64,000 bases of DNA from Geodermatophilus africanus (GCF_900107105.1 NZ_FNOT01000001.1:62001-126000); one strand, 5' to 3'; positions 9,069 to 18,504 are shown, counted from the first letter of the stretch. Numbers and translations are program-made. Notes: generated by a model from the letters alone, not told the origin.

Positions 9069-9842
9069 TCATCCCGTCCAGATGGGTGGTCGCCTGCCGA
9101 GGAAGGCGTCCAGCCCCTCGCGGAAGTCCGCCGTCGCGCCGAGCGCCACCGCCTCTGCCCGCTCGATGGCCAGGCCCTCGTCGAAGGGCAGGTCGACGCC
9201 CTCGGTGACGCAGCGCCGGATCGCCGCCAGCGCCCGCGCCGGCTTCCGCGCCAGGCTCTCGGCGTAGCCCTGCACCTCCTCGCGGAGCCGCTCGTCGGCC
9301 ACCACGACGTCGACGAGGCCGATGGCATAGGCCTCATCGGCGCTCAGCAGGGCGCCGTCGTAGAGGAAGCGCAGCGCCCGCGGCCGGCCCAGCAGACGGG
9401 CCAGCGCCTGCGTCGCGCCGACCGGCGGGATGAACCCGATGGCGATCTCCGGCTGGCCCAGCCGGGCGCTGCCCGCCGCGAAGCGGACGTCGCAGTGCAG
9501 CACCATCTCCAGACCGCCGCCGACCGCGGTGCCGTGGACGGCCGCCAGGAGGGGTTTCGGCGAGGCGCGCATCAAACGCACGAGGTCGTGACACACGTCG
9601 ACCCAGCGGCGCATGCCCTCGTCGTCCATGTCGGCCAGGACCCGCAGGTCGGCGCCCACGCTGAAGTGGGCGTCCAGAGCGCTGCCGAACACCACCACCC
9701 GGACCGCGGGGTCTGCGAGGTGCTCCTCCAACGCCTCCGGGACCTCCCGGAGCATCTCCCAGTGGAAGGCGTTGACCGGCGGGCGGTCGTACTCGATCCA
9801 CCCGACCCGGTCCTGCACCGTGACCCGCAGGAAGTCGGCCAT
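9069..9842 (-). CDS. Enoyl-CoA hydratase/isomerase (crotonase family)
   Basis: This 257-residue crotonase-fold protein hydrates or isomerises enoyl-CoA thioesters in beta-oxidation-like pathways. The oxyanion-hole region reads FSVGADL and AVHGTAVGGGLEM. The two catalytic glutamates of true hydratases are present, in GGGLEM and in LGQPEIAIGFIP. The chosen ATG has GAGGGGG just upstream; a longer start at 9890 would add an arginine-rich stretch absent from the family. It lies 108 bases downstream of the acyl-CoA dehydrogenase on the same strand, so co-transcription is likely. Pieces of a second copy survive near 16.2 kb (3' end) and 24.0 kb (5' end). Confidence 0.9.
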   Translation of the reverse strand: MADFLRVTVQDRVGWIEYDRPPVNAFHWEMLREVPEALEEHLADPAVRVVVFGSALDAHFSVGADLRVLADMDDEGMRRWVDVCHDLVRLMRASPKPLLAAVHGTAVGGGLEMVLHCDVRFAAGSARLGQPEIAIGFIPPVGATQALARLLGRPRALRFLYDGALLSADEAYAIGLVDVVVADERLREEVQGYAESLARKPARALAAIRRCVTEGVDLPFDEGLAIERAEAVALGATADFREGLDAFLGRRPPIWTG

Positions 9843-9950
9843 CCGTCCCCCTCGCACCGGTGCCCGACCCCTCGAGGTCCGGCTCGCCATGACGGCTCCA
9901 CCCGGCTCCTCCTCGGGGCACCCTGCGCGAGAGCGGAGCCGGGTGCTCCG

Positions 9951-11906
9951 TCAGCCTCCTACTGGGCGGCCGTGGCCTCCACCTCGGGGTGCCGCACCGT
10001 CCGGCGACTCCTCGAACCGCCTGAGGGCCGGCTCGGTGTGCGCCGGCATCATCGGACCGTCGCCCGCCGGGTCGAGCACGTCCTCCTCGAACCACTCGTA
10101 GCGGCCGGAGAGCACCTGCTGGGCGACCTCGTACTGGTGGTCGTCGTCGTTGGCCCACAGCTCCCTGAACAGCCGGTCGGCCCGACGGCGGGCCTGGCCG
10201 CAGAACAGGTCGGCCAGTTCGAAGGCCTCCTGCCGGCGCTCGGGCCGCTCGCGGGCGGTCGTGTCGGCGTGGACGCAGGCGCACGCGATGGCGTAGAGCT
10301 CGGCGCCGATGTCGACGATCCGCCCCAGCAGCCGGCCCTTGCGCTCGAGGCGCTCCCGGTAGCGGCCCATCGCGTAGAACGTCGATCGGGCGAGCTTGCG
10401 CGCGTGGCGCTCGACGTAGCGCAGGTGCTCGGCCAGCTCGCCGAACTCCGAGTAGGAACCGGGACGCTGACCGGCGCCCGTGGTCAGCGTCGGGAACCAC
10501 CTGGCGTAGAAGACGCCTGCCTTCGCGGCTGCCCTGGCTCTGTCGGCCAGGCCGAGGTCGCCGGACACCACGTCGCCCGCGACCTCGAGGTGCCGGTCGA
10601 CGGCCTCACGGGCGATCAGCAGGTGCATGATCTCCGTCGAGCCCTCGAAGATGCGGTTGATGCGCATGTCGCGCAGCATCTGCTCGGCCGGCACCGGCTT
10701 CTCGCCCCGGCGGGCGAGGGACTCGGCGGTCTCGTAGGCGCGGCCGCCGCGGATCTGGACCATCTCGTCGACGGCGATCCAGCCGAGCTCGGACGCGTAG
10801 AGCTTCGCGAGCGCGGCCTCGATGCGGATGTCGTTGCGCTTGTCGTCCGCCAGGCGACTGGACACGTCGAGCACCGCCTCGAGGCCGAACGCCGTGCCGG
10901 CCAGCCAGGCGAGCTTCTGCGCGATCGGGTCGTGCCGGCCGATGGGTCTCCCCCACTGCGTGCGCTCGCCCGCCCACTCGCGCCCGATCTTGAGGGAGTA
11001 CTTGACCGACGACAGGCAGAACGCCGGCAGCGACAGGCGGCCGGTGTTGAGCGTGGTGAGCGCGATCCGCAGACCCCTGCCCTCGCCGCCGATGACGTCC
11101 GAGTTCGGGACGAAGACGTCGTCGAAGCGCGTCACCGAGTTCTCGATGCCCCTGAGCCCCATGAACTCGTTGCGGTGCTCGACCGTGATGCCGTCGCGGT
11201 CGTACGGGCAGATGAAGGCGGTGATGCCGCCCCGGTGGCCGTCGGACTGGGCGACGACGGCCATGACCACCACGACGTCCGCGATGGCGCCGTTGGTCGC
11301 CCAGAGCTTCGTGCCGTTGATCCGGTAGCCCGTGCCGTCCTCCGTCGGGATCGCCGTCGTGCTCATGCGCGCCGGGTCCGAGCCCACGTCCGGCTCGGTG
11401 AGCAGGAACGCCGAGATGTGGTCCGTGGCCAGCCTGGGCAGCCAGGTGCGCTTCTGCTCCTCGGAGCCGAACAGGCGCAGCGGCTCGGGCAGGCCGATCG
11501 ACTGGTGAGCGGACAGCAGCGTCGAGAGGGAGGAGTGCCAGGTGCCGGCCATGGCCAGCGCCTTGTTGTAGTGGACCTGACTGAGCCCGAGCCCCCCGTA
11601 CTCCTCGGGGATCTTCATGCCGAGGGCGCCCAGGTCCTTGAGGCCCTGGATCACGTCCGAGGGGATCTTGGCCTCGCGCTCGATCTGCTGCCGGTCGACG
11701 CGCTCGGCGAGGAACAGGCGGAGACGCTCGAGGAACGTCTCCCCCTTCTCGACCGCGGCCGGATCGAGCTCCGACTGCGGGTGGATCAGGTCGAGGCGGA
11801 AGTCGCCGAGGAAGAGCGCCTTGCCGAACGACGGCCTGGTCCACTCGGTCTCACGGCTGGCCTCGGCGACCTGCTTCGACTGCTCGTACGAGGGATTCGA
11901 CACCAT
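9951..11906 (-). CDS. Long-chain-type acyl-CoA dehydrogenase (FadE-like)
   Basis: The 651-residue flavoenzyme catalyses the first FAD-dependent dehydrogenation of acyl-CoA. The middle domain shows LTEPDVGSDPARM and the substrate-binding GTKLWATNG. The C-terminal helical domain carries IRGGRAYETAESL and the catalytic-base region NRIFEGSTEIMHLLIAREA. It is about 250 residues longer than classical short-chain enzymes, with a C-terminal extension like the VLCAD/ACAD9-like actinobacterial group. The ATG at 11906 is preceded by AAGGTGG; in-frame sequence further upstream is non-homologous. It heads a probable two-gene unit with the enoyl-CoA hydratase. Confidence 0.92.
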   Translation of the reverse strand: MVSNPSYEQSKQVAEASRETEWTRPSFGKALFLGDFRLDLIHPQSELDPAAVEKGETFLERLRLFLAERVDRQQIEREAKIPSDVIQGLKDLGALGMKIPEEYGGLGLSQVHYNKALAMAGTWHSSLSTLLSAHQSIGLPEPLRLFGSEEQKRTWLPRLATDHISAFLLTEPDVGSDPARMSTTAIPTEDGTGYRINGTKLWATNGAIADVVVVMAVVAQSDGHRGGITAFICPYDRDGITVEHRNEFMGLRGIENSVTRFDDVFVPNSDVIGGEGRGLRIALTTLNTGRLSLPAFCLSSVKYSLKIGREWAGERTQWGRPIGRHDPIAQKLAWLAGTAFGLEAVLDVSSRLADDKRNDIRIEAALAKLYASELGWIAVDEMVQIRGGRAYETAESLARRGEKPVPAEQMLRDMRINRIFEGSTEIMHLLIAREAVDRHLEVAGDVVSGDLGLADRARAAAKAGVFYARWFPTLTTGAGQRPGSYSEFGELAEHLRYVERHARKLARSTFYAMGRYRERLERKGRLLGRIVDIGAELYAIACACVHADTTARERPERRQEAFELADLFCGQARRRADRLFRELWANDDDHQYEVAQQVLSGRYEWFEEDVLDPAGDGPMMPAHTEPALRRFEESPDGAAPRGGGHGRPVGG

Positions 11907-12260
11907 GGACCACCTTCGCCCGCGTCCCCTCGTCGGACAACGGACCTCGGCGCAGGGATGCCTCGATGGCCGGAGGAGCCGACCGTGATGGCGCCGATCG
12001 GTTCGATCCCCGGGACCGCTCCCGTCCAGGGCTGCGCCGGCGAGCCCGGGCCCGGTCGTCGTCGGCCCAGCGCGCCGGGTGCCTGCGTGGGCCCGTGCCG
12101 CACCAGCCGCAGCGTGCTGGGGGACGACGGGCCGGCGCCCCCCCGGTGGATGTGCCGACCATCGCGGGGTCACCGAGGTCGTGCTCCCCCGGCATCCGCT
12201 GGTGAGCCGGTCCGGGGGTTCGGGGCCATCGTCCGGCCTCGGGCTGGGATGATCGCCGGC
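11907..12260. other. Divergent intergenic region
   Basis: It separates the leftward acyl-CoA dehydrogenase from the rightward NRDE gene. No further gene or clear repeat was found; promoters for both directions are expected here. Confidence 0.5.
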
Positions 12261-12947
12261 GTGTGCACGGTGGTCGTCCGGTGGGCCGGGGGCGCGCCCA
12301 CGCGCGTCCTCGCGCTGCGCGACGAGCTGACCGGCCGCGACTTCGACGCCCCCGGTGCCTGGTGGCCCGAGTTCCCGGACGTCGTCGGTGGCCGGGACCG
12401 CACCGCCGGGGGGACGTGGTGCGCCACCCGGGTTCCCACCGGGGTCACCGCACTGGTGCTCAACCGGCCGCAGAAGCCCGACGCCGAGCCGGGCGCGCCC
12501 AGCCGCGGGGTCCTGCCGCTGCTCGGCGCCGTGCACGGGGAAGCCTGGCCCGGCCATGTCCAGCTCAACGGCATGGCCAGCTTCCTGCTGGTGCTGGCCG
12601 CGCCGGACGGCCTGGTCACCTGGGACTTCGACGGGGCGCAGCTCACCACGACGCACCACCCCGCGGGCACGTGGATGGTCACCTCGGGCGGTCCGGAGGA
12701 CCGCAAGGCCGACCGGTTCCTGCCGGCGTTCACCGCCGCCGACTTCCCCGACGGCTGGGAGCGGCTCGTGACGAACGAGCCGCCGCAGGACGACCCCGGC
12801 GCGCTGGTGGTGCGCCACGAGCAGGACGGGTTGGTCTACGCCACGGTCTTCGGTGAGCTCATCGAGGCCGCACCGGGCAGGCTGCACCTGGAGCACAGCC
12901 GGCGGCCGTGGACGGGCGAGCCCTGGGAGACCCTCGACGTGAGCTGA
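12261..12947 (+). CDS. NRDE/TANGO2-like protein
   Basis: The 228-residue protein begins Met-Cys-Thr-Val and contains the signature region LNRPQKPDAEPGAPSRGVLP, as in the NRDE family (eukaryotic homologue TANGO2). Family members are N-terminal-nucleophile-type folds in which the cysteine at position 2 becomes the N-terminus. For that reason I prefer the GTG at 12261 over the in-frame ATG at 12249, which would bury the cysteine. Molecular function is not settled in the family; lipid/haem handling has been proposed for eukaryotic members. Ribosome-site evidence is weak for either start. Confidence 0.8.
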   Translation: MCTVVVRWAGGAPTRVLALRDELTGRDFDAPGAWWPEFPDVVGGRDRTAGGTWCATRVPTGVTALVLNRPQKPDAEPGAPSRGVLPLLGAVHGEAWPGHVQLNGMASFLLVLAAPDGLVTWDFDGAQLTTTHHPAGTWMVTSGGPEDRKADRFLPAFTAADFPDGWERLVTNEPPQDDPGALVVRHEQDGLVYATVFGELIEAAPGRLHLEHSRRPWTGEPWETLDVS

Positions 12948-13110
12948 CCGGTCGGATGGCCGCCGCACGGCGGCTGCGTGTCGGGCCGGAGCCCGGGGTG
13001 GCCCGGTGCACGGTCCCCGATGCCCGTTGCCCGGGCTCGGGGAGAAGAGCAGAGTGGGCCGCGCGGCGATGCCGCAGGGGCGTCGCCGTTCTCCGGAGAG
13101 GAGTGGTGGC

Positions 13111-13731
13111 ATGTACGCCCGATCCACCACGATGCGAGTACGGCCGGAGGCCGTCGACGACCTCAACGCCTTCGTCCGCGACGACGTCATGCCGATGATC
13201 ACGGAGCTCGACGGCTGCGTCGGCCTGTCGGTGCTGAGCGATCGCGACACCGGCCGGTGCATCGTCACCAGTGCCTGGGAGACCGCGGACGCGATGCACG
13301 CGAGCGCTGGGCGGGTGCGCGCGTCACGGGAACAGGCAGCCGAGAGGTTCGGCGCCGCACCCGAGGTCCAGGAGTGGGAGATCGCCGTCCTGCACCGGGC
13401 ACACCGGGCCGGGGACGGCGCCTGTGCGCGGGTGACGTGGGCCCGGACCGACGCCGCGGGACTGGACCGGGTCACCGATGCCTACCGGGAGAGCCTGATG
13501 CCGTGGTGGGAAGAGACACCTGGGTTCTGCAGCAACAGCCTCATGGTCGACCGCCGGGACGGCCGGTGCGCCTCGGCAGTCGTGTTCGAGAGCCGCGAGG
13601 CGATGGCGCACACCCGCGACCAGTTCACGACCCTGCGCGAGGAGTTCGCGAGCCGGATGGGGATGGAGATCCTCGAGGTCGCGGAGTTCGACCTCACCCT
13701 GGCACACCTGCGGGTACCCGAGACCGTCTGA
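13111..13731 (+). CDS. Tandem ABM-domain protein
   Basis: The 206-residue protein has two consecutive ferredoxin-like antibiotic-biosynthesis-monooxygenase (ABM) folds. The first (about 1-95) starts MYARSTTMRVRPEAVDDL; the second (about 105-200) includes the VVFESREAMAHTRDQF segment. ABM domains serve as cofactor-free oxygenases, haem-degrading enzymes or small binding modules, so the substrate cannot be assigned. GGAGAGGAG precedes the ATG with normal spacing. Another single ABM protein follows after strong hairpins. Confidence 0.78.
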   Translation: MYARSTTMRVRPEAVDDLNAFVRDDVMPMITELDGCVGLSVLSDRDTGRCIVTSAWETADAMHASAGRVRASREQAAERFGAAPEVQEWEIAVLHRAHRAGDGACARVTWARTDAAGLDRVTDAYRESLMPWWEETPGFCSNSLMVDRRDGRCASAVVFESREAMAHTRDQFTTLREEFASRMGMEILEVAEFDLTLAHLRVPETV

Positions 13732-13785
13732 CGAGCCGCCCCGGCCGGTCCTCCTGGAGGGTCGACGACGGATCCCGATGGCCGT

Positions 13786-13819
13786 CCTGCCGCGAGCGGT
13801 GTGCCCCCGCCGCGGCAGG
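13786..13819 (+). terminator. Hairpin 1 after the tandem ABM gene
   Basis: Nine-base perfect arms CCTGCCGCG and CGCGGCAGG (13786-13794 and 13811-13819) lie 55 bases after the stop codon. Confidence 0.5.
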
Positions 13820-13848
13820 AGCAGGGACATCGGCTCGGAGCTCCACAA

Positions 13849-13899
13849 GGCCTCCAGCCGGGCACCGCCGGCTCCGCGGCCGGCACCCGGCTGGAGGCC
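13849..13899 (+). terminator. Strong hairpin 2 after the tandem ABM gene
   Basis: Fourteen-base perfect arms (13849-13862 and 13886-13899, GGCCTCCAGCCGGG and its complement) contain a further inner GCCGGC pairing. Together with the preceding hairpin this is a probable double terminator between the two ABM genes. Confidence 0.6.
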
Positions 13900-14084
13900 G
13901 TGCCCATCGCAGCGGCTCCTCCCACGGGATCGACGTCCACCCCGGGACCCGCACCGCCCCCCCGCGTGGCGGCGTCGCGTGGGGCCGCAGCGCGGGGACG
14001 ACGTCCCACGGCCGAGCCACCGCTCACCCCACCCGTCCCGCGACCGCGCCCTCGCGCGATCCCCTCGGCAACCAGGAGGCACCG

Positions 14085-14396
14085 ATGATGACCGTGGTGA
14101 CCACGAGCACGCTGCGGCCCGGTGGAGAGGCGGAGTGGGACGCCGCGATGCAGGCTCGGTTCGACTCCGCCCGCGAGCGGCCGGGCTGGATCTCCGGTCA
14201 GCTTCTCACCTCGGAGGACGAGAGCTCGACCCGCGTGATCGTCGGGACCTGGCGAAGCCGCGAGGACTGGGAGGCGTGGCACTCCGACCCTGCGTACCTC
14301 GACCAGCGCGCCACCCTGCAACGCCTGGAGGCAGGACCCGGCCGCTCGGAGTGGTTCCGGGTGGTGGCCGACGCCCGCGCCGACGACCGGGCCTGA
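14085..14396 (+). CDS. Single ABM-domain protein
   Basis: The 103-residue protein is one antibiotic-biosynthesis-monooxygenase-like fold: beta-strand MMTVVTTSTLRPGGEAEWD, helix, then the typical VGTWRSREDWEAWHSDPAY segment. AGGAGGC lies six bases before the first of two adjacent ATG codons. Members act as monooxygenases or binding modules, usually as dimers. It lies in the same orientation as the tandem ABM gene but is separated from it by terminator-like hairpins, so it is probably expressed independently. Confidence 0.8.
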   Translation: MMTVVTTSTLRPGGEAEWDAAMQARFDSARERPGWISGQLLTSEDESSTRVIVGTWRSREDWEAWHSDPAYLDQRATLQRLEAGPGRSEWFRVVADARADDRA

Positions 14397-14528
14397 CGCG
14401 GCCGCGGTGGCCGACCCCGCAGCGTCCGCCCCATGTCGCCGGAACACCCGGCCCCGGGTGCGACGGGCCGTCGAGCGGGTCGAGCCCCCGGAGTTCCAGA
14501 TCCGTCCACCGCCGCCCGGGAGGCTGCC

Positions 14529-14648
14529 GTGAGCCACAGGCACCGCCTGCTCCGTTCCGCCGTCGCCGCGGCCGCCACCGCTGCGGCCGGCATCCTGATC
14601 GGGTCGATGGTGAGAGCCGTCCGTCCTCCCTCGGACGGCACCCGGTAG
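14529..14648 (+). CDS. Small single-pass membrane protein (39 aa), hypothetical
   Basis: A GTG start preceded by GGGAGG at good spacing encodes a basic N-terminus (SHRHRLLR), an alanine-rich hydrophobic helix of about 18 residues ending in GILIGSMV, and a short basic tail. It is too small for family assignment. A GCCGTCCG/CGGACGGC hairpin overlaps its last codons. Confidence 0.42.
   Translation: MSHRHRLLRSAVAAAATAAAGILIGSMVRAVRPPSDGTR
14616..14639 (+). terminator. Hairpin at the end of the small membrane ORF
   Basis: Eight-base perfect arms at 14616-14623 and 14632-14639 with an eight-base loop. Confidence 0.4.
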
Positions 14649-14718
14649 GCGTTCGCCCCGGTGCTCGGCGCGGACCCGACGATGCCGACGGGGTCATGGC
14701 CGCCAGGGCCGGGACCCG

Positions 14719-14754
14719 TTGGTGACGTCGCGGTGACGTCCCGCCCCCTAGCCT
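14719..14754 (+). promoter_or_regulatory. Direct repeats and -10-like box upstream of the flavin monooxygenase
   Basis: TTGGTGA (14719-14725) and GCGGTGA (14730-14736) are direct heptamers at an 11-bp period, separated by CGTC. TAGCCT (14749-14754) follows after 12 bases. The same heptamer at the same period occurs before the SLOG and SLATT genes near 44.4 and 47.5 kb. Confidence 0.5.
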
Positions 14755-14871
14755 CCGTGATCCCGGCGGGCTGCCCCACCGGCCGCGGGCTCGTCGCAGC
14801 GCGGTGAGTGGACGAACGCCACTCCCTCACGCGGCACGACGGGACCATGACCAGGAGAGAGACGGGTCGTC

Positions 14872-16209
14872 ATGCCAGAGATGTCCGACGTCGTCATCGT
14901 CGGCGGCAGCCTCAGCGGCTGCACAGCAGCGATCCTGCTCGCCCGGCAGGGTCTCCGGGTCACGGTGCTCGAGCAGCACCGCGACCCAGGCCACTACAAG
15001 CGCGCGTGCACCCACTACATGCAGCCGGGCGCCGCGGTGGTCTTCGACAGACTCGGACTCGTCCCGCGGCTGGAGGCGGCCGGGGCGGTTCCCAACAGCA
15101 CCGACCTCTGGACCCGATACGGGTGGATCCGGCCCCCCGACGGGGGACCGCACGGCTACAACATCCGGCGCAGCGTCCTGGACCCCATCATCCGGGAGGC
15201 TGCCGCCGAGACGCCGGGCGTCGAGCTCCGGCTCGGCGTCAAGGCGACGGGGTTGATCCGGGAGGACGGCCGCGTCCAAGGGGTGTGCGGGACCGACCAC
15301 ACCGGCGAGGAGCAGCAGCTCAGCTGCCACGTCGTGGTGGGTGCGGATGGGCGGCACTCGCCGGTGGCCTCGTGGGCCGGGGTGCCCGTGAAGGAGAAGA
15401 AGCACGGGCGCTTCATGTACTTCGCCTCGTTCGAGGACCTCGTCCTCACCCGAGGGTCACGGTCACTGATCTGGCTCACGGACCCCGACGCCGCATACGT
15501 GTTCCCGAACGACAACGGGATCACCGTCCTCGCGGTCATGCTCACGGCGGACAAGCTGGCCGACTTCCGCCAGGACATCGACGGCAACGTCCGCCGCTTC
15601 TTCGCGCACCTCCCCGATGCACCCGACCTCGGCCGGGCCCGGCGAGTGTCCGACTACGTGGGGGTTCCGCACTACCCGGACCTGAGCAGGAGAGCGGGGA
15701 CGCCGGGCCTGGCCCTGGTCGGTGACGCTGCCCTCACGACCGACTACCTGTGGGGGGTCGGCTGTGGGTGGGCGCTCGAGTCCGCTGCGTGGCTCGCCGA
15801 CGAGATCGGTCCGGTCCTGACCCAGCCGACTCCCGAGACCACGGACGTCGACCGCGCTCTCCAGCGCTACGCCCGCAGGCACCACCACGCCTTGGCCGCG
15901 CACCACTTCTTCATCGCCGACCTCGCGGGCGGACGGGTGCTGAACCCCCTCGAGCGCCTGATGTTCGCCGCGGCCGTGCACGACGAACAGTTGGCGTCGA
16001 GCCTGGCCCGGTACGGAGGGAGGCTGATCACGCCTTGGCAGTTCCTCAGCCCGCCAAGGTCGCTCGCAGCCTGCGCGTCCAGGTGGGCGCCTCCAGAGCG
16101 GCACGAGCCGGCGTCGGTGCCACTCGGTAGGGACACGCGCTCACTGGGCATCCCCGCCTACGCGTCCGTCAGGATGCGGTCCACCTCGGGTCGGCGATCA
16201 GGCCGCTGA
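14872..16209 (+). CDS. FAD-dependent monooxygenase (PHBH-like fold)
   Basis: The 445-residue protein has the three group A flavin monooxygenase signatures: an N-terminal dinucleotide motif VVIVGGSLSGCTAA, the DG motif VVGADGRHSPVA near 160, and the GD motif LALVGDAALTTDYLWGVGCG near 280. It should hydroxylate or epoxidise an aromatic or olefinic substrate using NAD(P)H and O2; the substrate is unknown. The last 40 or so residues are basic and low in complexity and may be the result of a shifted 3' end next to the gene remnants that follow. Confidence 0.83.
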   Translation: MPEMSDVVIVGGSLSGCTAAILLARQGLRVTVLEQHRDPGHYKRACTHYMQPGAAVVFDRLGLVPRLEAAGAVPNSTDLWTRYGWIRPPDGGPHGYNIRRSVLDPIIREAAAETPGVELRLGVKATGLIREDGRVQGVCGTDHTGEEQQLSCHVVVGADGRHSPVASWAGVPVKEKKHGRFMYFASFEDLVLTRGSRSLIWLTDPDAAYVFPNDNGITVLAVMLTADKLADFRQDIDGNVRRFFAHLPDAPDLGRARRVSDYVGVPHYPDLSRRAGTPGLALVGDAALTTDYLWGVGCGWALESAAWLADEIGPVLTQPTPETTDVDRALQRYARRHHHALAAHHFFIADLAGGRVLNPLERLMFAAAVHDEQLASSLARYGGRLITPWQFLSPPRSLAACASRWAPPERHEPASVPLGRDTRSLGIPAYASVRMRSTSGRRSGR

Positions 16210-16520
<311 letters not shown>

Positions 16521-17057
16521 GTGACCGACTCGTGCGACGCGGAGGAGGCGCCCAGCGCCCTCGCGGAGCTGACGGGCTACGAGCTGTGGGACCGCACGCA
16601 GCGGGCCGGGCAGCAGGTGGCCGCCGCGTGCGAACGACTGGTCGGTGCGCCGTCGGCGCGGGCACGCGTCGCTCTGGCACCGGAATTCCTGCGGCAGGTG
16701 CGCCAGCTGCTCACCCTGCGGCTCGTGGCGGTCGCCCGGGCACGGCGGCGCGCGTTCCCGGTGCAGGTGCCGCCGGCCGGCAGCCACGGCGTCGCGGCGC
16801 TGTGGGCGGAGGTCTTCTGGGCGGCGCGGGCACGGTCCCCGGACGACGACTCGGGTGTGCTGCAGGCGACCGACGTGTCGATCCGGGGACTGCTGGCCCT
16901 GGAGCCGTCGGACCTGGCGGACCCGGACGCGGTGCGGGCCTGGTGGGAGCGCCTGGAGCTGGTCGAGGAGACCCTCGACGGGCTGGACATGGAGGCCCAG
17001 GCGACGGTGGAGGGGCGCGAGGCCGTCGCCGAGCACCAGCAGGTGCGCCGCAGCTGA
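16521..17057 (+). CDS. Hypothetical helical protein (178 aa)
   Basis: I do not recognise the family. The protein is mostly predicted helix, rich in Ala, Arg, Glu and Trp, with a central LTLRLVAVARARRRAF segment and a C-terminal WWERLELVEETLDGLDMEAQ helix. Start choice rests on a TAACCT box just upstream and the good codon pattern from there on. It is the first intact gene inside the block bracketed by hydratase remnants and runs opposite to the recombination genes. Confidence 0.55.
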   Translation: MTDSCDAEEAPSALAELTGYELWDRTQRAGQQVAAACERLVGAPSARARVALAPEFLRQVRQLLTLRLVAVARARRRAFPVQVPPAGSHGVAALWAEVFWAARARSPDDDSGVLQATDVSIRGLLALEPSDLADPDAVRAWWERLELVEETLDGLDMEAQATVEGREAVAEHQQVRRS

Positions 17058-17098
17058 CCCTGTCGGCCTGTCGAGCCGGGCGGCGATCGGCGTGCGCG

Positions 17099-17371
17099 TC
17101 ATGCCACGACGCGTGCGGCAGCCGGTGCGCCGGTCCCTGGCTCGGCCACGACCCAGCTGGTGCGGCCGTGCAGCGGCGGGGTCTTGGTGCCGTCGGTGAA
17201 CCACACGACGACCCCGCCGGAGGTCCTGCAGCGGGCGCGCACGACCCGGATCCGGCTGCCGCGCCCGGTCTTGGTCGGCCGGACCAGGGGCAGGCCGAAG
17301 TCGGTGCCGATGACGTCGCCGGTCAGCACCGACTCCCCGGCGACCAGGTTGCTCGTCGAGACGGTGGTCAT
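17099..17371 (-). CDS. Small beta-rich hypothetical protein (90 aa)
   Basis: An AGGAGG site precedes the ATG. The sequence, with SRIRVVRARCRTSGGVVVWFTDGT in the middle, looks like a small beta-barrel, but I cannot name the family. It is the last gene of a leftward series that starts with the RecD2 helicase and lies 83 bases after the Cas4/RecB-like nuclease, so it is probably part of the same transcription unit. Confidence 0.6.
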   Translation of the reverse strand: MTTVSTSNLVAGESVLTGDVIGTDFGLPLVRPTKTGRGSRIRVVRARCRTSGGVVVWFTDGTKTPPLHGRTSWVVAEPGTGAPAAARVVA

Positions 17372-17454
17372 GTGTGCCTCCTGGGCGTGGGGCCGGTCGG
17401 ACGACCGGCCCCGGGATCGGTCCCTGCGGGTGGAGCCGCCGCGGTCGAGGTCGC

Positions 17455-18504
17455 TCAGCCCGGCCGGGTGCCGTTGCGCGTGACCCGGATCGTCGGGGGG
17501 CTGGGGACCCTCCGGGTGGGCACGACCTCGCCGAGGTCGGCCAGCCGTTCCACCGCGGCGTCCTTGTCGACCTGCGTGCGCAGGCCGCCGCCGGACCACT
17601 CGCAGTACAGGTCGTCCGCCGGCCCGGACCGGCCGCGCAGCCGTTCCCGCGCGTACTCCTTGTGGCGCCTGGCCTCGTTCTCGGCCGCCCGCCAGGCGTC
17701 GTAGTCGTGCACGGCCCCGACGTAGTCCTGGTCGGTGACCGTCAGGCGGGACTGGCGTGAGACCTCGCCCTCCGTCTCCGGGTCCACGGGCGGGCCCCAG
17801 CACAGGTCCAGGAACGGGCACCAGTCGCACATGGTGTCCACGCCGGGCCCGAACCCGTCGCGGGGGACGGCGTCGACCCCCTCGTCCTCCACGGTGGCGT
17901 AGACGTCGGTGAGCCACAGGAGGGCCTCGGCGGTCAGCGCCGGGTCGTGGTCGGCCTCGAAGACGACGTCCTCACCCGAGTCGCGGGAGAGGTAGCGGAT
18001 GCGGAGTCCGTCGACCTCGTGCCCGGTGCCGCCCGGGAGCCGCCGGTCGGAGGTCTGCCCCGTCCGCAGCAGCCAGGCGTAGACGGCGACCTGGAACCAG
18101 TGCTTGGCGGGCACGCCACGGGTGAGCACCCGCTCGAACCCGAACCGGGACGTGGTCTTGAGGTCCTCGACCACCGGGGCGTGGAACCAGTCGCAGCGGC
18201 CCTTGACCTGCTCGCCCTTCAGCCCGACCTCCGTCAGCCCGCCGTACTGACGGCGCAGGGCTCGCAGCACCCCACGGTGCAGTTCGGTGCCGAGGAACGC
18301 CTGCAGCCCGGTGCGGGTGTTGCTGGGCCGGCGCCGGGCGACCCGGTAGGCCGCCCGGCGCCGGCACTCGCCGAGCTCGGAGGCGCCGATCATCCGCTGG
18401 CGGGAGCGGGCCCGGCGGCGGTCCAGGTCACGGACCGCCGCCGCCAGGCTCGGAGCGGCCCGCCGCTCGGCGGCGCTGGGGCGGGCGGCCAGGACCGCCG
18501 TCAC
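17455..18504 (-). CDS. Cas4/RecB-like PD-(D/E)XK exonuclease with predicted Fe-S cluster
   Basis: The 349-residue protein carries the full nuclease signature: His76 in GTELHRG, Asp104 in GRCDWF, Asp114-Leu-Lys116 in VVEDLKTT and the QVAVY motif (Gln138). One cysteine before the nuclease core (Cys47, SELGECRRRAAY) and three after it (Cys226, Cys229, Cys235 in CDWCPFLDLC) match the 4Fe-4S arrangement of Cas4 and AddB-type nucleases. It should resect DNA ends. The GTG start overlaps the upstream ATPase stop as GTGA, so the two are translationally coupled. No CRISPR array or cas1 is near, so a recombination role is more likely than spacer acquisition. Confidence 0.82.
   Translation of the reverse strand: MTAVLAARPSAAERRAAPSLAAAVRDLDRRRARSRQRMIGASELGECRRRAAYRVARRRPSNTRTGLQAFLGTELHRGVLRALRRQYGGLTEVGLKGEQVKGRCDWFHAPVVEDLKTTSRFGFERVLTRGVPAKHWFQVAVYAWLLRTGQTSDRRLPGGTGHEVDGLRIRYLSRDSGEDVVFEADHDPALTAEALLWLTDVYATVEDEGVDAVPRDGFGPGVDTMCDWCPFLDLCWGPPVDPETEGEVSRQSRLTVTDQDYVGAVHDYDAWRAAENEARRHKEYARERLRGRSGPADDLYCEWSGGGLRTQVDKDAAVERLADLGEVVPTRRVPSPPTIRVTRNGTRPG

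Larger units (their letters stand above)
13732..14084. other. Spacer between ABM genes
   Basis: It is occupied by two strong hairpins and then an apparently unstructured stretch leading to an AGGAGG site. No gene was seen. Confidence 0.6.

Noticed and set aside
8781..12248. Very long plus-strand frame ahead of the NRDE protein
   Set aside because: It is antisense to the hydratase and dehydrogenase genes and reads as low-complexity Arg/Gly/Pro sequence.
11907..13475. N-terminal extension of the acyl-CoA dehydrogenase frame
   Set aside because: The extension overlaps the NRDE and ABM genes on the other strand and lacks similarity; the ATG at 11906 has a proper ribosome site.
17455..18504. Cas4-like nuclease as part of a CRISPR-Cas locus
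   Set aside because: No CRISPR repeats, cas1 or cas2 were found anywhere in the window; context is helicase/SSB/RecA-fold.
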